Source: JAFAGX01 sp035623335 (lineage in GTDB: Bacteria > Acidobacteriota > Terriglobia > Terriglobales > Acidobacteriaceae). From it: a DNA stretch of 64,000 nt. The notes under the pieces were generated by a model. That model was not told the DNA's origin. It saw only the letters and a program-made list of their open reading frames with translations, and made no database searches. The stretch spans positions 46,582-110,581 of the forward strand of contig DASPTQ010000241.1 of the NCBI GenBank assembly GCA_035623335.1. Direction: 5' to 3'. Both the position numbers and the translations under genes were made by a program. Below are positions 1 through 9,037 of the stretch, piece by piece (positions within the stretch are counted from its first letter, which is position 1; every line of letters begins with the position of its first letter).

Positions 1-322
1 CCGCCGCATGCGGCTCTCCCGAGACGCGGTGGCAGAGATAATCGACCAGCACGTAGTGATAAAGAGTGCGCTCATCGGCATCGCGCAGAACTCGGTCATA
101 AACGCCCAACAAGCCTGCGGTTTCAACCCTTAAACCGGTCTCCTCCCAGGTTTCGCGCACTACCGCCTCCTCGAGCGCCTCACCCAATTCGAGAACGCCG
201 CCCGGGATCGACCACTCTCCCAACAGGGGAGCATGGCCTCGCTTCACCAGCAGCACACGCTCGTTTTCGACGATGATGGCGCCCACCCCCACCAGGGGAG
301 AATCTGGATACTCCCGTTTCAT
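1..322 (-). CDS. Nudix hydrolase, C-terminal part beyond the left edge
   Basis: The reading frame starts MKREYPDSPLVGVGAII and runs off the left edge, so only about 107 residues are visible. It carries a complete Nudix box: GGVLELGEALEEAV followed by RETWEETGL, fitting GX5EX7REUXEEXGU, which binds the divalent metal in hydrolases of nucleoside diphosphates linked to another group. The box sits about 40 residues from the N terminus, usual for small MutT/ADP-ribose-type enzymes. Substrate cannot be told from this part. A GTG two codons upstream of the chosen ATG is an alternative start, and neither has a strong Shine-Dalgarno site. It is divergent from ligD. Confidence 0.85.
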   Translation of the reverse strand, partial: MKREYPDSPLVGVGAIIVENERVLLVKRGHAPLLGEWSIPGGVLELGEALEEAVVRETWEETGLRVETAGLLGVYDRVLRDADERTLYHYVLVDYLCHRVSGEPHAA

Positions 323-431
323 GAGCACGGGAAATTGTACTCGAATTCCCGGGCCTTTCCCTTCCCGGCTGTTTCCGCAAATCCGGCTCCCTGGTTCAAT
401 CACTTCACGCCCGGAGTGGTTTAATGGTTCT

Positions 432-2276
432 ATGGCGCTAGAGGAATACCGGCGAAAACGTCGCTTCGACGAAACTCCCGAGCCGCCGCCCAAGCTGAGC
501 TTGCACTCGAAGCACCGTTTCGTTGTGCAGAAGCACCGGGCCACGCGGTTGCACTATGACTTCCGTCTGGAGATGGAGGGGGTGCTCAAGTCCTGGGCCG
601 TCCCCAAGGGGCCTTCGCTCGATCCCGCCGACAAGCGTCTGGCCATGCAGGTAGAGGATCACCCGGTTTCTTACTTCGACTTTGAAGGCATCATTCCGGA
701 GGGCAACTATGGTGCCGGCACGGTGATGGTTTGGGACGTGGGCACCTGGGAGCCGCTTTCGCCGCAGCCGGTTCGGGGCAAGTACCTCCCCGGAACCGAC
801 GCCGAAGCTTCCGCGATGTTAGAAAAGGGTGACCTGAAATTTCGCCTCCGTGGCGAACGACTCAAGGGAGACTTCACGCTCGTCCATATGAAGTCGAGGC
901 GGGCGGGAGGCAAGGGAACGGAATGGCTGATGATCAAGAAGCAGGACGAGTACGCCGTCCCCGGCTTCGACAGTGAAGAGTACGAAACCTCGGTGTTGAG
1001 CCGGAAAACCATGGGTGAGATCGCGGGGGACGAGAAGGCGGCCTCCTGGGGAAGCGATCGTAAGGCCTCGCGGGGAAAATTGAAAGCTCCATGGCTGGCG
1101 GAAACTCTGGCCAAGCTCGAGAAAAGAAAAGCTGACCCGAAGTCCAAGGACACGCCGGCGAAAAAAAAAAGAGTAACCTCTTCGTCAGGGACTCGATCGA
1201 TCGCCGCAAAATCCGAACCCCCGGCAAAGAATGAGCCTCCCTCCCGGTCTCCCGAGCTTCGGTCCCTCGAGGGCGCCGTAGCCGGTAAGATGCCGACCGT
1301 GATCCACCCCATGCTGGCCACACCGATCGACAAACCGTTCGAGGATCCCGACTGGCTGTTCGAGATCAAGTGGGACGGTTATCGTGCCCTCTCGTTTATC
1401 GAACGAGGAAGATTGCGTTTGCTCTCGCGCAATCAAAACGATTTCACCGCCCAATTTCCCGAGCTCGGAGAACTGCCCCGCGCGGTCCAAGCGGAGGTCG
1501 CCATTTTGGACGGCGAAATTGTTGCGCTCGACGAGCAAGGTCGCGCTTCCTTCAGCCTCATGCAACAGCGCACCGGCTTTCGCGAGCGCGGGCGGAGAAC
1601 GGCGGGCCGCTCCGACCTGCCCATCACCTACTACGTTTTCGATCTCATTTACCTCGACGGCTACGATCTTCGCCGTGTCTGGCTCGAGACCCGTAAACAG
1701 GTTCTTTCACAGATTCTCCCGACCAGCGACATCGTCCGCTATTCCGAGCACTTCGCGGAGCGGGGAATTGCCCTGTTTCGAGCCGCCGAACAACAAGGCC
1801 TCGAAGGCATTCTCGGCAAACGGCGGAGAAGCTTCTATGAGGAACGGCGCAGCCGGGAATGGCGCAAGATCAAAGTTACCAAAACCATTGAGTGCGTGGT
1901 CGGAGGCTACACCGACCCGGAGGGCAGCCGAGTGAACTTTGGCTCGCTGGTTCTGGGGCTTTACAACCAGCAAGGACAGCTGATCCACGTGGGCAACGTA
2001 GGCTCCGGGTTCGACCATCGCTCGCTCGACGAGGTCCGAGCGTCGCTCGAGCCCCTGGCAACCGAGGAAAATCCCTTCGACGAACCGGTCGAAGCGCGCA
2101 GCGTTCACTGGGTGAAGCCAGAGCGCGTGGTCGAAGTCAAATTTACCGAATGGACCCACGAAACCCGCGAAGGCGGTGTCAAGTTGCGCGCCCCTGTATT
2201 CCTGCGCTTGCGGGAGGACAAAACCGCGAAAGAATGCACGTTCAACGACCAGATTCCATCGCCAACCAGCGAATAA
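432..2276 (+). CDS. ligD: DNA ligase D, phosphoesterase plus ATP-dependent ligase, no polymerase domain
   Basis: This is the end-joining ligase that works with Ku (encoded at 25145). Residues about 30-190 form the LigD 3'-phosphoesterase domain (HYDFRLEMEG, PEGNYGAGTVMVWD). A Lys- and Pro-rich linker follows. The ATP-dependent ligase domain starts near residue 285, with the adenylated lysine in EIKWDG at about Lys313, then LDGEIVALD, YYVFDLIYLDG and a C-terminal OB-fold. At 614 residues it lacks the primase-polymerase domain found in Pseudomonas and Mycobacterium LigD. The frame is open from 273, but the first 53 codons read like noncoding sequence and family similarity begins at MALEEYRRKR, so the ATG at 432 was chosen. 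Confidence 0.93.
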   Translation: MALEEYRRKRRFDETPEPPPKLSLHSKHRFVVQKHRATRLHYDFRLEMEGVLKSWAVPKGPSLDPADKRLAMQVEDHPVSYFDFEGIIPEGNYGAGTVMVWDVGTWEPLSPQPVRGKYLPGTDAEASAMLEKGDLKFRLRGERLKGDFTLVHMKSRRAGGKGTEWLMIKKQDEYAVPGFDSEEYETSVLSRKTMGEIAGDEKAASWGSDRKASRGKLKAPWLAETLAKLEKRKADPKSKDTPAKKKRVTSSSGTRSIAAKSEPPAKNEPPSRSPELRSLEGAVAGKMPTVIHPMLATPIDKPFEDPDWLFEIKWDGYRALSFIERGRLRLLSRNQNDFTAQFPELGELPRAVQAEVAILDGEIVALDEQGRASFSLMQQRTGFRERGRRTAGRSDLPITYYVFDLIYLDGYDLRRVWLETRKQVLSQILPTSDIVRYSEHFAERGIALFRAAEQQGLEGILGKRRRSFYEERRSREWRKIKVTKTIECVVGGYTDPEGSRVNFGSLVLGLYNQQGQLIHVGNVGSGFDHRSLDEVRASLEPLATEENPFDEPVEARSVHWVKPERVVEVKFTEWTHETREGGVKLRAPVFLRLREDKTAKECTFNDQIPSPTSE

Positions 2277-2353
2277 AGTCGGAGAGTTAGAACGGAGGCA
2301 GTGGCGATTTCTTCTTCTGCTCTCGCCTCCTCTGAACCCCGAGCCGGGCTTGA

Positions 2354-3364
2354 TCAATGAACGTCTTTCATCGCCAACAGCGAACCGTAATCTTTGCCGG
2401 AGGGTTCGACGGCCCGGGCTACCAGTCCGTCAAAGGCCTGGCGAAATTCCGGGAACTTGGTCACCAGTGCCCGCATCACTGCCATATTTTCCTGAAAAGT
2501 CTTGCCGACGTCTGACACGTCGGTAGACTGATACTTCACCACCAAATCCAGATCCTGGCCCACGGGAAGTGGAAACATGGTGGTGAGCCGATAGTTCTTC
2601 CCCCCGGCGGCGAGATCGATCTCATGTCCTTCGACCGGCAGGTCAGCGGGCTTCACGGTTTGCGACTCGTCATAGAGCTGATCCGTCAGCTGGGTGGACA
2701 TGAACGGGACCGCGACCAACAGCTCTCGCGCTTCGAGGTAGTAAAACCAGGCATTGCGGTTCTGGCCCTTGGCCTTGAAGGCGCGGGCCTGGTCGGCGAA
2801 CCAACGCCCATCATGCCCCTTGGCTTGGGGATTCTTCACGTAAAAACCCCCCATTTTCCAATCGCTTGCTTGTAGTTCGAGTACGAACGAAACGGTGCGC
2901 GGCCCGCTGGCCCCATGGACGTCAAGGATGACAATGCCGTAATTGCCCGCAGACAAGTTCGGGATGATGAACTCGGTGCTGTTTGCGGTCTGGCCACTGG
3001 GGCCGAAGACGCCGCAGAGAAACTCGCCTCGCGCTTCGGAGGGCTTTTCCTCCTCCTGCAGCAAGAAAGGAGGGCGGGGCGTGACGGATGCACCCGAAAG
3101 ACTCGGCTGGTTGTCTTTCACCGCGGCTTCGATTCCGCTGAATTGGCTGGCGAGACTAGGAATCGCATTTTGCTTTAGCGAGGCACTGTCGCCCCGAGCC
3201 GCCATATCAAAATAACGCTTGGCGGCGTTCTCCAACGCACTCCGCGTGGGCTCGCTCATCTCACTGGCGGTCGAACACGTCTGTGCGATGGCAACTCCCG
3301 CCGAAAGCAGCACCAGGATGACCTGACAAGCGAAGGATGGAGAATACTTGCGGAGACGTTTCAC
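2354..3364 (-). CDS. secreted protein of unknown function
   Basis: The predicted protein has 336 residues. It begins with a positively charged stretch and a hydrophobic core ending in SAGVAIAQ, a typical Sec signal peptide, so the product should be exported. The rest is a soluble, mixed domain with no catalytic motif I recognise. The segment after the signal peptide (ALENAAKRYFDMAARGD) resembles the start of proteins with a small helical module before a beta-rich domain, but I do not assign a family. The GTG start is preceded by GAGGA at good spacing. A possible promoter lies just upstream. It is convergent with ligD and divergent from lemA. Confidence 0.75.
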   Translation of the reverse strand: MKRLRKYSPSFACQVILVLLSAGVAIAQTCSTASEMSEPTRSALENAAKRYFDMAARGDSASLKQNAIPSLASQFSGIEAAVKDNQPSLSGASVTPRPPFLLQEEEKPSEARGEFLCGVFGPSGQTANSTEFIIPNLSAGNYGIVILDVHGASGPRTVSFVLELQASDWKMGGFYVKNPQAKGHDGRWFADQARAFKAKGQNRNAWFYYLEARELLVAVPFMSTQLTDQLYDESQTVKPADLPVEGHEIDLAAGGKNYRLTTMFPLPVGQDLDLVVKYQSTDVSDVGKTFQENMAVMRALVTKFPEFRQAFDGLVARAVEPSGKDYGSLLAMKDVH

Positions 3365-3381
3365 AGATCGGTCCTCTTTCT

Positions 3382-3410
3382 ACAATACGACGTGCTGTCT
3401 CCGATGCCAA
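3382..3410 (-). promoter_or_regulatory. possible sigma-70 promoter of the secreted-protein gene
   Basis: Read on the minus strand, TTGGCA (3410-3405) and TATTGT (3387-3382) are separated by exactly 17 bases. The -35 matches consensus at five of six positions and the -10 at four. The expected start of transcription, near 3375, would fall within the Shine-Dalgarno site, which lowers confidence. Confidence 0.35.
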
Positions 3411-3584
3411 TCGTCAATCGCGTCGCGAAGTTACTTTCGCCGAACGCTCCCGCCCAAGCGTACCTGAGACGCGCCAGCGCCCCCTCTGCCATTGTCGTCC
3501 ACCGTCCATGCTGCGCGTATTGCGCCGGTTGGAGGCGTGTGTTACCGTCCCTTTCATTCTACTGGGGAGAAAGGAAGACTGAAA

Positions 3585-4133
3585 ATGGCAGGCTGGGCCA
3601 GCCTCGGCTTTCTCATCGTGGTCGGCTTCATGCTCATGAGGATGTACAACCGGCTGGTCCGCTTGCGAGTGCGCGCGGATGCCGCCTGGTCCGACATTGA
3701 CGTACAACTCGAACGCCGCCACGATCTGATTCCCCAACTGGTCGAGACCGTGAGGGGCTATGCCCCCCACGAAAAAGCTAGGTTTGAGAATATTCGAAAA
3801 TATCGCTCCCAGGCGGTCGAGGCGACCAGGCCGGCGGATCGAGCGCAGGCGGAAAATCAGCTGACGGGCGCGCTCACGGGCCTGCTGGCAGTCGCGGAAA
3901 ACCATCCTGGCCTCAAGGCGAACCCGGAATTCCTCGAGTTACAAGCTTCCTGGAACCAGACGGAAGAGGCCATCCAGAATGCCCGCCAGTATCACAACGC
4001 CGTGGTCCGCGATCTGAATAACAACCTTCAGTCATTCCCCACCAACATCCTTGCCGGAACCTTTGGATTTAAGCAGCGCCAGTTCTTTGAAACCGCAGCC
4101 GCCGAGCGCGAACCGGTGGCCGTCAAGTTCTGA
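3585..4133 (+). CDS. lemA: LemA family protein
   Basis: The 182-residue protein has the LemA plan: a short N-terminal membrane helix (WASLGFLIVVGFMLM), then a long helical domain with the family signature YNRLVRLRVRADAAWSDI and DVQLERRHDLIPQLVETVRG. A later segment (ARQYHNAVVRDLNNNLQSFP) matches the family's conserved C-terminal helix. LemA proteins are membrane-anchored helical bundles whose role is poorly defined. They often pair with TPM-domain genes, but no such partner is next to this one. The ATG at 3585 follows GGAAG by seven bases. The longer upstream frame lacks the family pattern and was trimmed. Confidence 0.9.
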   Translation: MAGWASLGFLIVVGFMLMRMYNRLVRLRVRADAAWSDIDVQLERRHDLIPQLVETVRGYAPHEKARFENIRKYRSQAVEATRPADRAQAENQLTGALTGLLAVAENHPGLKANPEFLELQASWNQTEEAIQNARQYHNAVVRDLNNNLQSFPTNILAGTFGFKQRQFFETAAAEREPVAVKF

Positions 4134-4216
4134 GGGCAAGGACCGGGTTTCTCTAGCAGCGCGGCGACGGTGCATTCTGAGCGACCTCAGAGGAGAGAGA
4201 TCCCTCTCCGGCTGGC

Positions 4217-5746
4217 TCACATTTCGAAAGCTAGCCACTCTAGCTTGCCGTCGCGCTCGATCTGCAGTACCAACGGGGAATTCGGACTAAGATTCTTGAG
4301 CAGAGCACGCAATTGCTCGACGGAATCGATGGGCTTGGCGTTCACGCTGTGGATCACGTCCCCGGTTTTTAGCCCCGTGTCCGGACCGAGAAGGTCGGCG
4401 GCGCGGGCGATGACAATCACTCCGTTGGGAAAGCGCAAGTCGCCGAGCACGGATCGGAATTGATCATCCAAGCTGACGGCTAGAATCCCCAGCGGCTCGA
4501 CCAGGCTTTTTTCGGGATCGACCTCGTCCATGAGCTTGTCCATGGGGTCGCGGTGCTCGCTCACCGGAATTAGCAGAGTTTTCTCTTCGCCTCTTCGCTT
4601 CACCACCAACCTAAGGACCTGGTCGACCGGGTGGAGATACATGGCAGCGGTCAGGGCGGGAAGAGTATCGATCGGCCGCCCGTCGGCACTGACGACAATG
4701 TCTCCAATCCGCAAGCCAGAGGATTCGGCGGGACCTCCGGGTGTGACGTCGCACACGATGACACCGAATTTCTGAGATAGCCCAAGACCTTCGGCCAGGG
4801 CAGGAGTGATGTCCTGGGTGGCCGCCTGGATCTCGATGCTGTGGACGTGGCCGTATTTTCGCAGGCTCTGATAGACGAAGCGCACGACTCTGGCGGGAAT
4901 GGCAAAGCCCAAGCCTTCACTGCCGCCCCCTTGGGACAGAATCATGGTATTGATTCCGAGTACGTATCCGTCCATGTCAACCAGAGGGCCGCCGCTGTTG
5001 CCTGGGTTGATGGGAGCATCGGTCTGGATGTACACCATGGGGTTATCAGGATCGGGCTGCCGGCCCACGGAACTTACCACCCCCATGGTGACGGAATTCT
5101 CCAGGCCTTCCGGGCTGCCCATGGCAAACACGAGCTGACCCTGACGCACCCGCCGCGCACTTCCCAGAGAAAGCGTGGGTAGACCCTTCTCGTCGATCTT
5201 GATGAGAGCCAGATCCGACTCCTTGTGCAAGCCAATCAACTTCGCCTCTTCTATTCGTTCCTTCCCTACCGGCTGGACTTGCGGAAAGTCCTCGGAGGGC
5301 ATCGGCAGGAGGACGCGAATGCGGCGTGCCCCCTCGACCACGTGCGCGTTAGTGATAATGTAGCCGCTCGGGTCGACGATGACTCCCGAGCCGATGGCCC
5401 TCTGCCGCGTGATCACAGCGGTTTGGCGATGGCTGCTCTCCTCGACCGCACCGTAGCCAGTCACTTGAATTTGAACCACCGCGGGGGAAACCTTCTCGAC
5501 CAGGGCTACCAGCGACGAATTCAGCTGCTCGAGAACCTGGGGAGTCCCGGAAGGACGCGGGCTTGCTGCCTTGCCCGGCTCCGTCCCCGGGCTGGCATTC
5601 GAGGAAGCCGCATTGCCCGGGGCTGGCTTCGCCGTAGAGTTCCCCGACGGCTGCTGCGCCAAGCCATGGGTCGAAACCATGAGCAGCGCAAGGCTTGAGC
5701 AAACCATCGAAGGGCGGATCCAAGAGAAGCGGCTGCTTTCGATCAT
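4217..5746 (-). CDS. HtrA/DegP-type periplasmic serine protease with two PDZ domains
   Basis: The 509-residue protein is a Do-family trypsin-like protease for envelope protein quality control. A signal peptide (residues 1-31, ending STHGLAQ) precedes a Pro/Ala/Ser-rich linker. The catalytic triad is complete: His135 in TNAHVV, Asp178 in KESDLALIKI and Ser251 in NPGNSGGPLV. Two PDZ domains follow, at about residues 305-395 and 415-505, which bind exposed C termini and control assembly. The longest frame starts 13 codons earlier, but the ATG at 5746 is preceded by AAGGAG and begins a proper signal sequence. Whether it corresponds to DegP, DegQ or DegS cannot be decided, so no symbol is given. 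Confidence 0.92.
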   Translation of the reverse strand: MIESSRFSWIRPSMVCSSLALLMVSTHGLAQQPSGNSTAKPAPGNAASSNASPGTEPGKAASPRPSGTPQVLEQLNSSLVALVEKVSPAVVQIQVTGYGAVEESSHRQTAVITRQRAIGSGVIVDPSGYIITNAHVVEGARRIRVLLPMPSEDFPQVQPVGKERIEEAKLIGLHKESDLALIKIDEKGLPTLSLGSARRVRQGQLVFAMGSPEGLENSVTMGVVSSVGRQPDPDNPMVYIQTDAPINPGNSGGPLVDMDGYVLGINTMILSQGGGSEGLGFAIPARVVRFVYQSLRKYGHVHSIEIQAATQDITPALAEGLGLSQKFGVIVCDVTPGGPAESSGLRIGDIVVSADGRPIDTLPALTAAMYLHPVDQVLRLVVKRRGEEKTLLIPVSEHRDPMDKLMDEVDPEKSLVEPLGILAVSLDDQFRSVLGDLRFPNGVIVIARAADLLGPDTGLKTGDVIHSVNAKPIDSVEQLRALLKNLSPNSPLVLQIERDGKLEWLAFEM

Positions 5747-6114
5747 CCTAGTAGACTCCTTGACCCGATACCTGCGCCTCGGCACTCAGAATTTATCCCT
5801 CCCAAGTCCAACCCGCAAGTCGTGGCGGAGGCGGTTTTGAAAGGGGCGAGCGTTCCCCTTCCCTGCTGGTATCGGCCGAAGCCAGCCTACGGACGAGGCC
5901 AGGTGGGAACCAAGCGGGATGGTTACCCTATGCGAGCGAGCAAGGTGCGGACGCAGATGCAGGCGGCCGGAAGACGAACTTCGGCGCTCAACATGGGGAA
6001 TCTAGTTGCTACCGTCTTCGTCTACATTCGGCCGGAATCGTGCTTTGAGGGGGAGTGGTTTCCATGATATAAGGGCAAGTTAGTAGAAATAAACCTCCAA
6101 TTGGGAGATGTGGG
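5747..6114. other. intergenic region between htrA-like gene and pilZ
   Basis: This 368-base stretch separates two divergent genes. Apart from the Shine-Dalgarno site of the protease gene and the promoter and ribosome-binding site of the pilZ gene at its right end, I recognise nothing in it. There is no convincing small gene or riboswitch motif. Confidence 0.6.
6045..6073 (+). promoter_or_regulatory. probable sigma-70 promoter of the pilZ gene
   Basis: TTGAGG (6045-6050) and TATAAG (6068-6073) are spaced by 17 bases. The -10 matches at five of six positions and the -35 at four. Transcription should begin near 6080, giving a leader of about 35 bases that contains the GGGAG ribosome-binding site seven bases before the ATG at 6115. 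Confidence 0.55.
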
Positions 6115-6489
6115 ATGGAGCTGGCTTTCAGGGAGACGAATGGCCAGAAGCGAGGAGGGCTTGTGTCCGAATCACGGACGGGAAAACGCTTCCCTCTGGA
6201 ATTGCCGATTAAGATTCACAAGGCGGAAGAGGGTGCGCAACACTCCGGGGTAACGGGAAATTTGAGCGCGGCGGGAGTCTACATGCGCGCCGACGCTACA
6301 CTCGAAGTTGGATCCAATGTCGAGTTTGAAATCGTTCTTCCTCCCGAGGTGACTGGCGCGAAGGAACCAGTGATCGTCCAGTGCCGCGGGCGCGTGGTGC
6401 GTACCGACGAACCGGTAACGAGCAACGCGAAGCAGGCGCGCGGCGTGGCCTGCGTGATCGATTCCTATGATTTCGTTCGCCGAGAATAA
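6115..6489 (+). CDS. PilZ domain protein
   Basis: The 124-residue protein is a stand-alone PilZ domain, a small beta-barrel that usually binds cyclic di-GMP. The N-terminal arginine motif is degenerate: RTGKRFPLELPIKI keeps an R-x3-R arrangement. The second motif reads GNLSAAGVYMRAD, matching the (D/N)xSxxG pattern. Cyclic di-GMP binding is therefore plausible but not certain. It is preceded by its own promoter and ribosome-binding site and followed 123 bases later by a LuxR-type gene in the same direction, so the two may be co-transcribed. Confidence 0.85.
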   Translation: MELAFRETNGQKRGGLVSESRTGKRFPLELPIKIHKAEEGAQHSGVTGNLSAAGVYMRADATLEVGSNVEFEIVLPPEVTGAKEPVIVQCRGRVVRTDEPVTSNAKQARGVACVIDSYDFVRRE

Positions 6490-6612
6490 GCAGTTGTCTG
6501 TTCTTTTCCGCGGCCTGGGAGCGGTCGCGCTGCCCGCAAATGGAATAGGACCGGTCGGGTTGCTCCCCCGGTGCCGGGCCGGTGCCAGATACAACTTCGA
6601 GGTGATGACGCC

Positions 6613-7284
6613 ATGCTGAAACTCATTCTGGCCGACAATCAGGCGATCTTCCGCGCCGGAATCGCGAAAGTGCTGGCGGTGGAAGATGAGATGCGTATTG
6701 TGGCGCAAGCCCAGACGGCCGAGCAGATGTTCATGGCCGTGGACAAGTTCCGCGCCGCAGTGCTGATTGTAGCCGGCGGATTTCACGCCGACTTTAACGC
6801 CGTGTTGCAGGCGGCCAACAAAGTCAAGACGCGGGTGGTCGTGCTCGCCGATACCGGCGAGAGCGCGCAACGCTACATGGGCGTCGGTGCGCATGGCGTG
6901 GTCTATCGCAACGTGACCAGCTCCGCCCTGGTGGATTGTGTGCGCAAAGTAGCGCGCGGAGAAACCTGGGTACAGGACATCGCCGTACCGAGCGAACTCA
7001 CCGAAAACGATATTGTGGGTTTGCGGGTTCGCGACCGCCTTACGGCCAAAGAGCTGCGCATCGTCGCCCTGATCGTGCAAGGTTATAAGAACAAAGAAAT
7101 CGCCGCGCAGCTGGGGACCACCGAGCAGGTCATCAAGAATTACTTGCGCAACGTATACGACAAGATTGGCGTTTCCGACCGGCTGGAGCTGGCCCTATTC
7201 ACCATCCATCACCGCATCCTGAACGAAGCCGCTGCCGCCACGGCAGCCGCGCAGCCCCAACCCGGACAAGCCGTGCCTTCGTAG
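6613..7284 (+). CDS. NarL/LuxR-type DNA-binding protein with degenerate receiver domain
   Basis: The 223-residue protein has the outline of a NarL-type response regulator. The C-terminal LuxR helix-turn-helix (about residues 138-195) is canonical: LTAKELRIVALIVQGYKNKE, then TTEQVIKNYLRNVYDKIGV. The N-terminal receiver is not. It keeps an acidic start (LILADNQ), but the phosphoacceptor Asp is replaced (AAVLIVAGG), the usual Thr/Ser is Ala (VVVLADTG) and the conserved Lys is Arg (VVYRNVT). It therefore probably works without phosphorylation. The ATG at 6613 follows GAGG by about eight bases. The Ala/Pro/Gln-rich tail after the helix-turn-helix looks disordered. Confidence 0.88.
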   Translation: MLKLILADNQAIFRAGIAKVLAVEDEMRIVAQAQTAEQMFMAVDKFRAAVLIVAGGFHADFNAVLQAANKVKTRVVVLADTGESAQRYMGVGAHGVVYRNVTSSALVDCVRKVARGETWVQDIAVPSELTENDIVGLRVRDRLTAKELRIVALIVQGYKNKEIAAQLGTTEQVIKNYLRNVYDKIGVSDRLELALFTIHHRILNEAAAATAAAQPQPGQAVPS

Positions 7285-7359
7285 AGATTTCGGCCAAGGC
7301 ATGGCCTGACCCAAGGAATCTCGCCTGGGCCCGCAGAAGGCGGTGTGCGCTGGTCCAAT

Positions 7360-8955
7360 TCAGGTGATCTTTTCTGCGATCGACTTGGCCTGGGTGAACA
7401 GACCGAGATAATCGGGCCCGCCCGACTTTGAATCGGTTCCCGACATGTTGAATCCGCCGAAGGGATGAGCGCCCACTATCGCTCCGGTACATTTGCGATT
7501 GATGTATAAGTTGCCTACGTGGAATTCCTGCAGGGCGCGCTCAGTTTTCGCTGGCGAACGGCTATAGACGGCTCCGGTCAATCCGAACTCGGTATCGTTG
7601 GCGATCTCGAGCGCATGATCGTAGTCTCTGGCTTTGATGACCGCAAGCACGGGGCCGAAGATCTCTTCCTGCTCGAGCTTGGACTTGGGCTCGATGTCAG
7701 CAATCACCGTGGGCTCGAGGAAATAGCCTTCGCCGGCACGGCTGGCCCGCCCACCCCCGGTGATGAGTCGTCCACTTTTCTTCCCATATTCGATATAGCT
7801 GAGAATCGACTGCAGGGCGGCTTCATTAATCACCGCTCCCATATTGGCGTTTTCCGCCGGATCGCCGATCGAGATTTTCTCCACCCGAGTCTTCAGACGC
7901 TCGAGAAACCGGTCGTAGATCCGCTCGTCGACGATGGCCCGCGAGCAGGCGGAGCACTTCTGTCCCTGGAAGCCGAAGGCAGCTTGTGCGACACCCTCGA
8001 CCGCGGCGTCCAGATCGGCCTCGGCGTCGACAATGATGGCGTCCTTGCCCCCCATTTCGAGAATCGTGCGTTTGATCCAGATCTGTCCGGGAGCCATTTC
8101 CGCCGCCCGCCGGTTGATGTCCAAGCCGACCTCGCGCGAACCGGTGAACGCGACGTACCGGGTTTTCGGATGGGATACCAGCGCGTGTCCGAAGGTCGCA
8201 CCCGAGCCCGGGCAGAAGTTCACTACACCCTCGGGAAGCCCTGCCTCTCCGAGCAACTCGACAAACTTCGCCGCCACCGTGGGCGCATCGCTCGACGGCT
8301 TGAGAATAACCGTGTTTCCGCAAACGATCGAAGCCAGGGTCATGCCGGCCATGATCGCGCAGGGAAAGTTCCAAGGCGGAATGACCGCTCCGATGCCTAA
8401 GGGAACATACACCAGACGGTCCCGCTCGCCGGGGAGTTGCACATCGGTCTGAACCTTGGCGAAGCGCAACGCCTCGCGGCTGTAGTACTCACAAAAATCG
8501 ATGGTCTCGGCGATGTCGCCGTCGGCTTCCGCCCAGTTCTTGCTGACTTCGAAGACGAGCCACGCCATGAACTCGAACTTTCGCTCCCGCAGGAGATCCC
8601 CGACCCGGAACAAAAAGCCAGCCCGCTCCTCGACCGGAGTACGACTCCAGGATCGAAAGGCCTTTCCCGCCGCCTCGATCGCCGGCTCGACATGTTCCTT
8701 GCCCGCCTTGGAGTGCACCCCCACAACTTGGGACGGCTTAGCCGGGTTGACAGATTTGATCTTGCCCTCGGTTCGGATCCGTTTGCCGCCGATCCGCAGA
8801 TCGTACTCTCGGCCCAATTGGCCGGACACCTTCTCGATGGCCGCGCGCATCTTGCGGGCGTTTTCTGCCTGGCTGAAGTCGACCGACGGCTCGTTCTCGA
8901 ACCGGCCCTCGTGCCGGCGAGTTTCTGGCCGGACGGAAGCTTCAATGGTTGCCAT
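7360..8955 (-). CDS. pruA: L-glutamate gamma-semialdehyde (1-pyrroline-5-carboxylate) dehydrogenase
   Basis: The 531-residue aldehyde dehydrogenase oxidises glutamate semialdehyde to glutamate with NAD, the last step of proline and arginine breakdown. NAD-binding and catalytic elements are present: PPWNFPCAIMAG, FTGSREVG, the general-base Glu in ILEMGGKDA and the nucleophile Cys in GFQGQKCSACSR. The C terminus HPFGGFNMSGTDSKSGGPDY matches the P5C dehydrogenase branch, where the GPDYL motif is typical. It is a stand-alone enzyme, not the PutA fusion. No proline dehydrogenase gene is next to it. GGAGGTG lies just before the ATG. Confidence 0.92.
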   Translation of the reverse strand: MATIEASVRPETRRHEGRFENEPSVDFSQAENARKMRAAIEKVSGQLGREYDLRIGGKRIRTEGKIKSVNPAKPSQVVGVHSKAGKEHVEPAIEAAGKAFRSWSRTPVEERAGFLFRVGDLLRERKFEFMAWLVFEVSKNWAEADGDIAETIDFCEYYSREALRFAKVQTDVQLPGERDRLVYVPLGIGAVIPPWNFPCAIMAGMTLASIVCGNTVILKPSSDAPTVAAKFVELLGEAGLPEGVVNFCPGSGATFGHALVSHPKTRYVAFTGSREVGLDINRRAAEMAPGQIWIKRTILEMGGKDAIIVDAEADLDAAVEGVAQAAFGFQGQKCSACSRAIVDERIYDRFLERLKTRVEKISIGDPAENANMGAVINEAALQSILSYIEYGKKSGRLITGGGRASRAGEGYFLEPTVIADIEPKSKLEQEEIFGPVLAVIKARDYDHALEIANDTEFGLTGAVYSRSPAKTERALQEFHVGNLYINRKCTGAIVGAHPFGGFNMSGTDSKSGGPDYLGLFTQAKSIAEKIT

Positions 8956-9037
8956 GGGTTACACCTCCGGGCGCTAGGGATGTTGCGGGGAACAGCGCAT
9001 TCATTGTAGCACCCTGGCCCGGCGAGGCCGGCGCGCG

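Noticed and set aside
6172..7080. 302-codon minus-strand frame across the pilZ and luxR-type genes
   Set aside because: It spans two genes with good motifs and ribosome-binding sites on the plus strand and encodes no recognisable domain.
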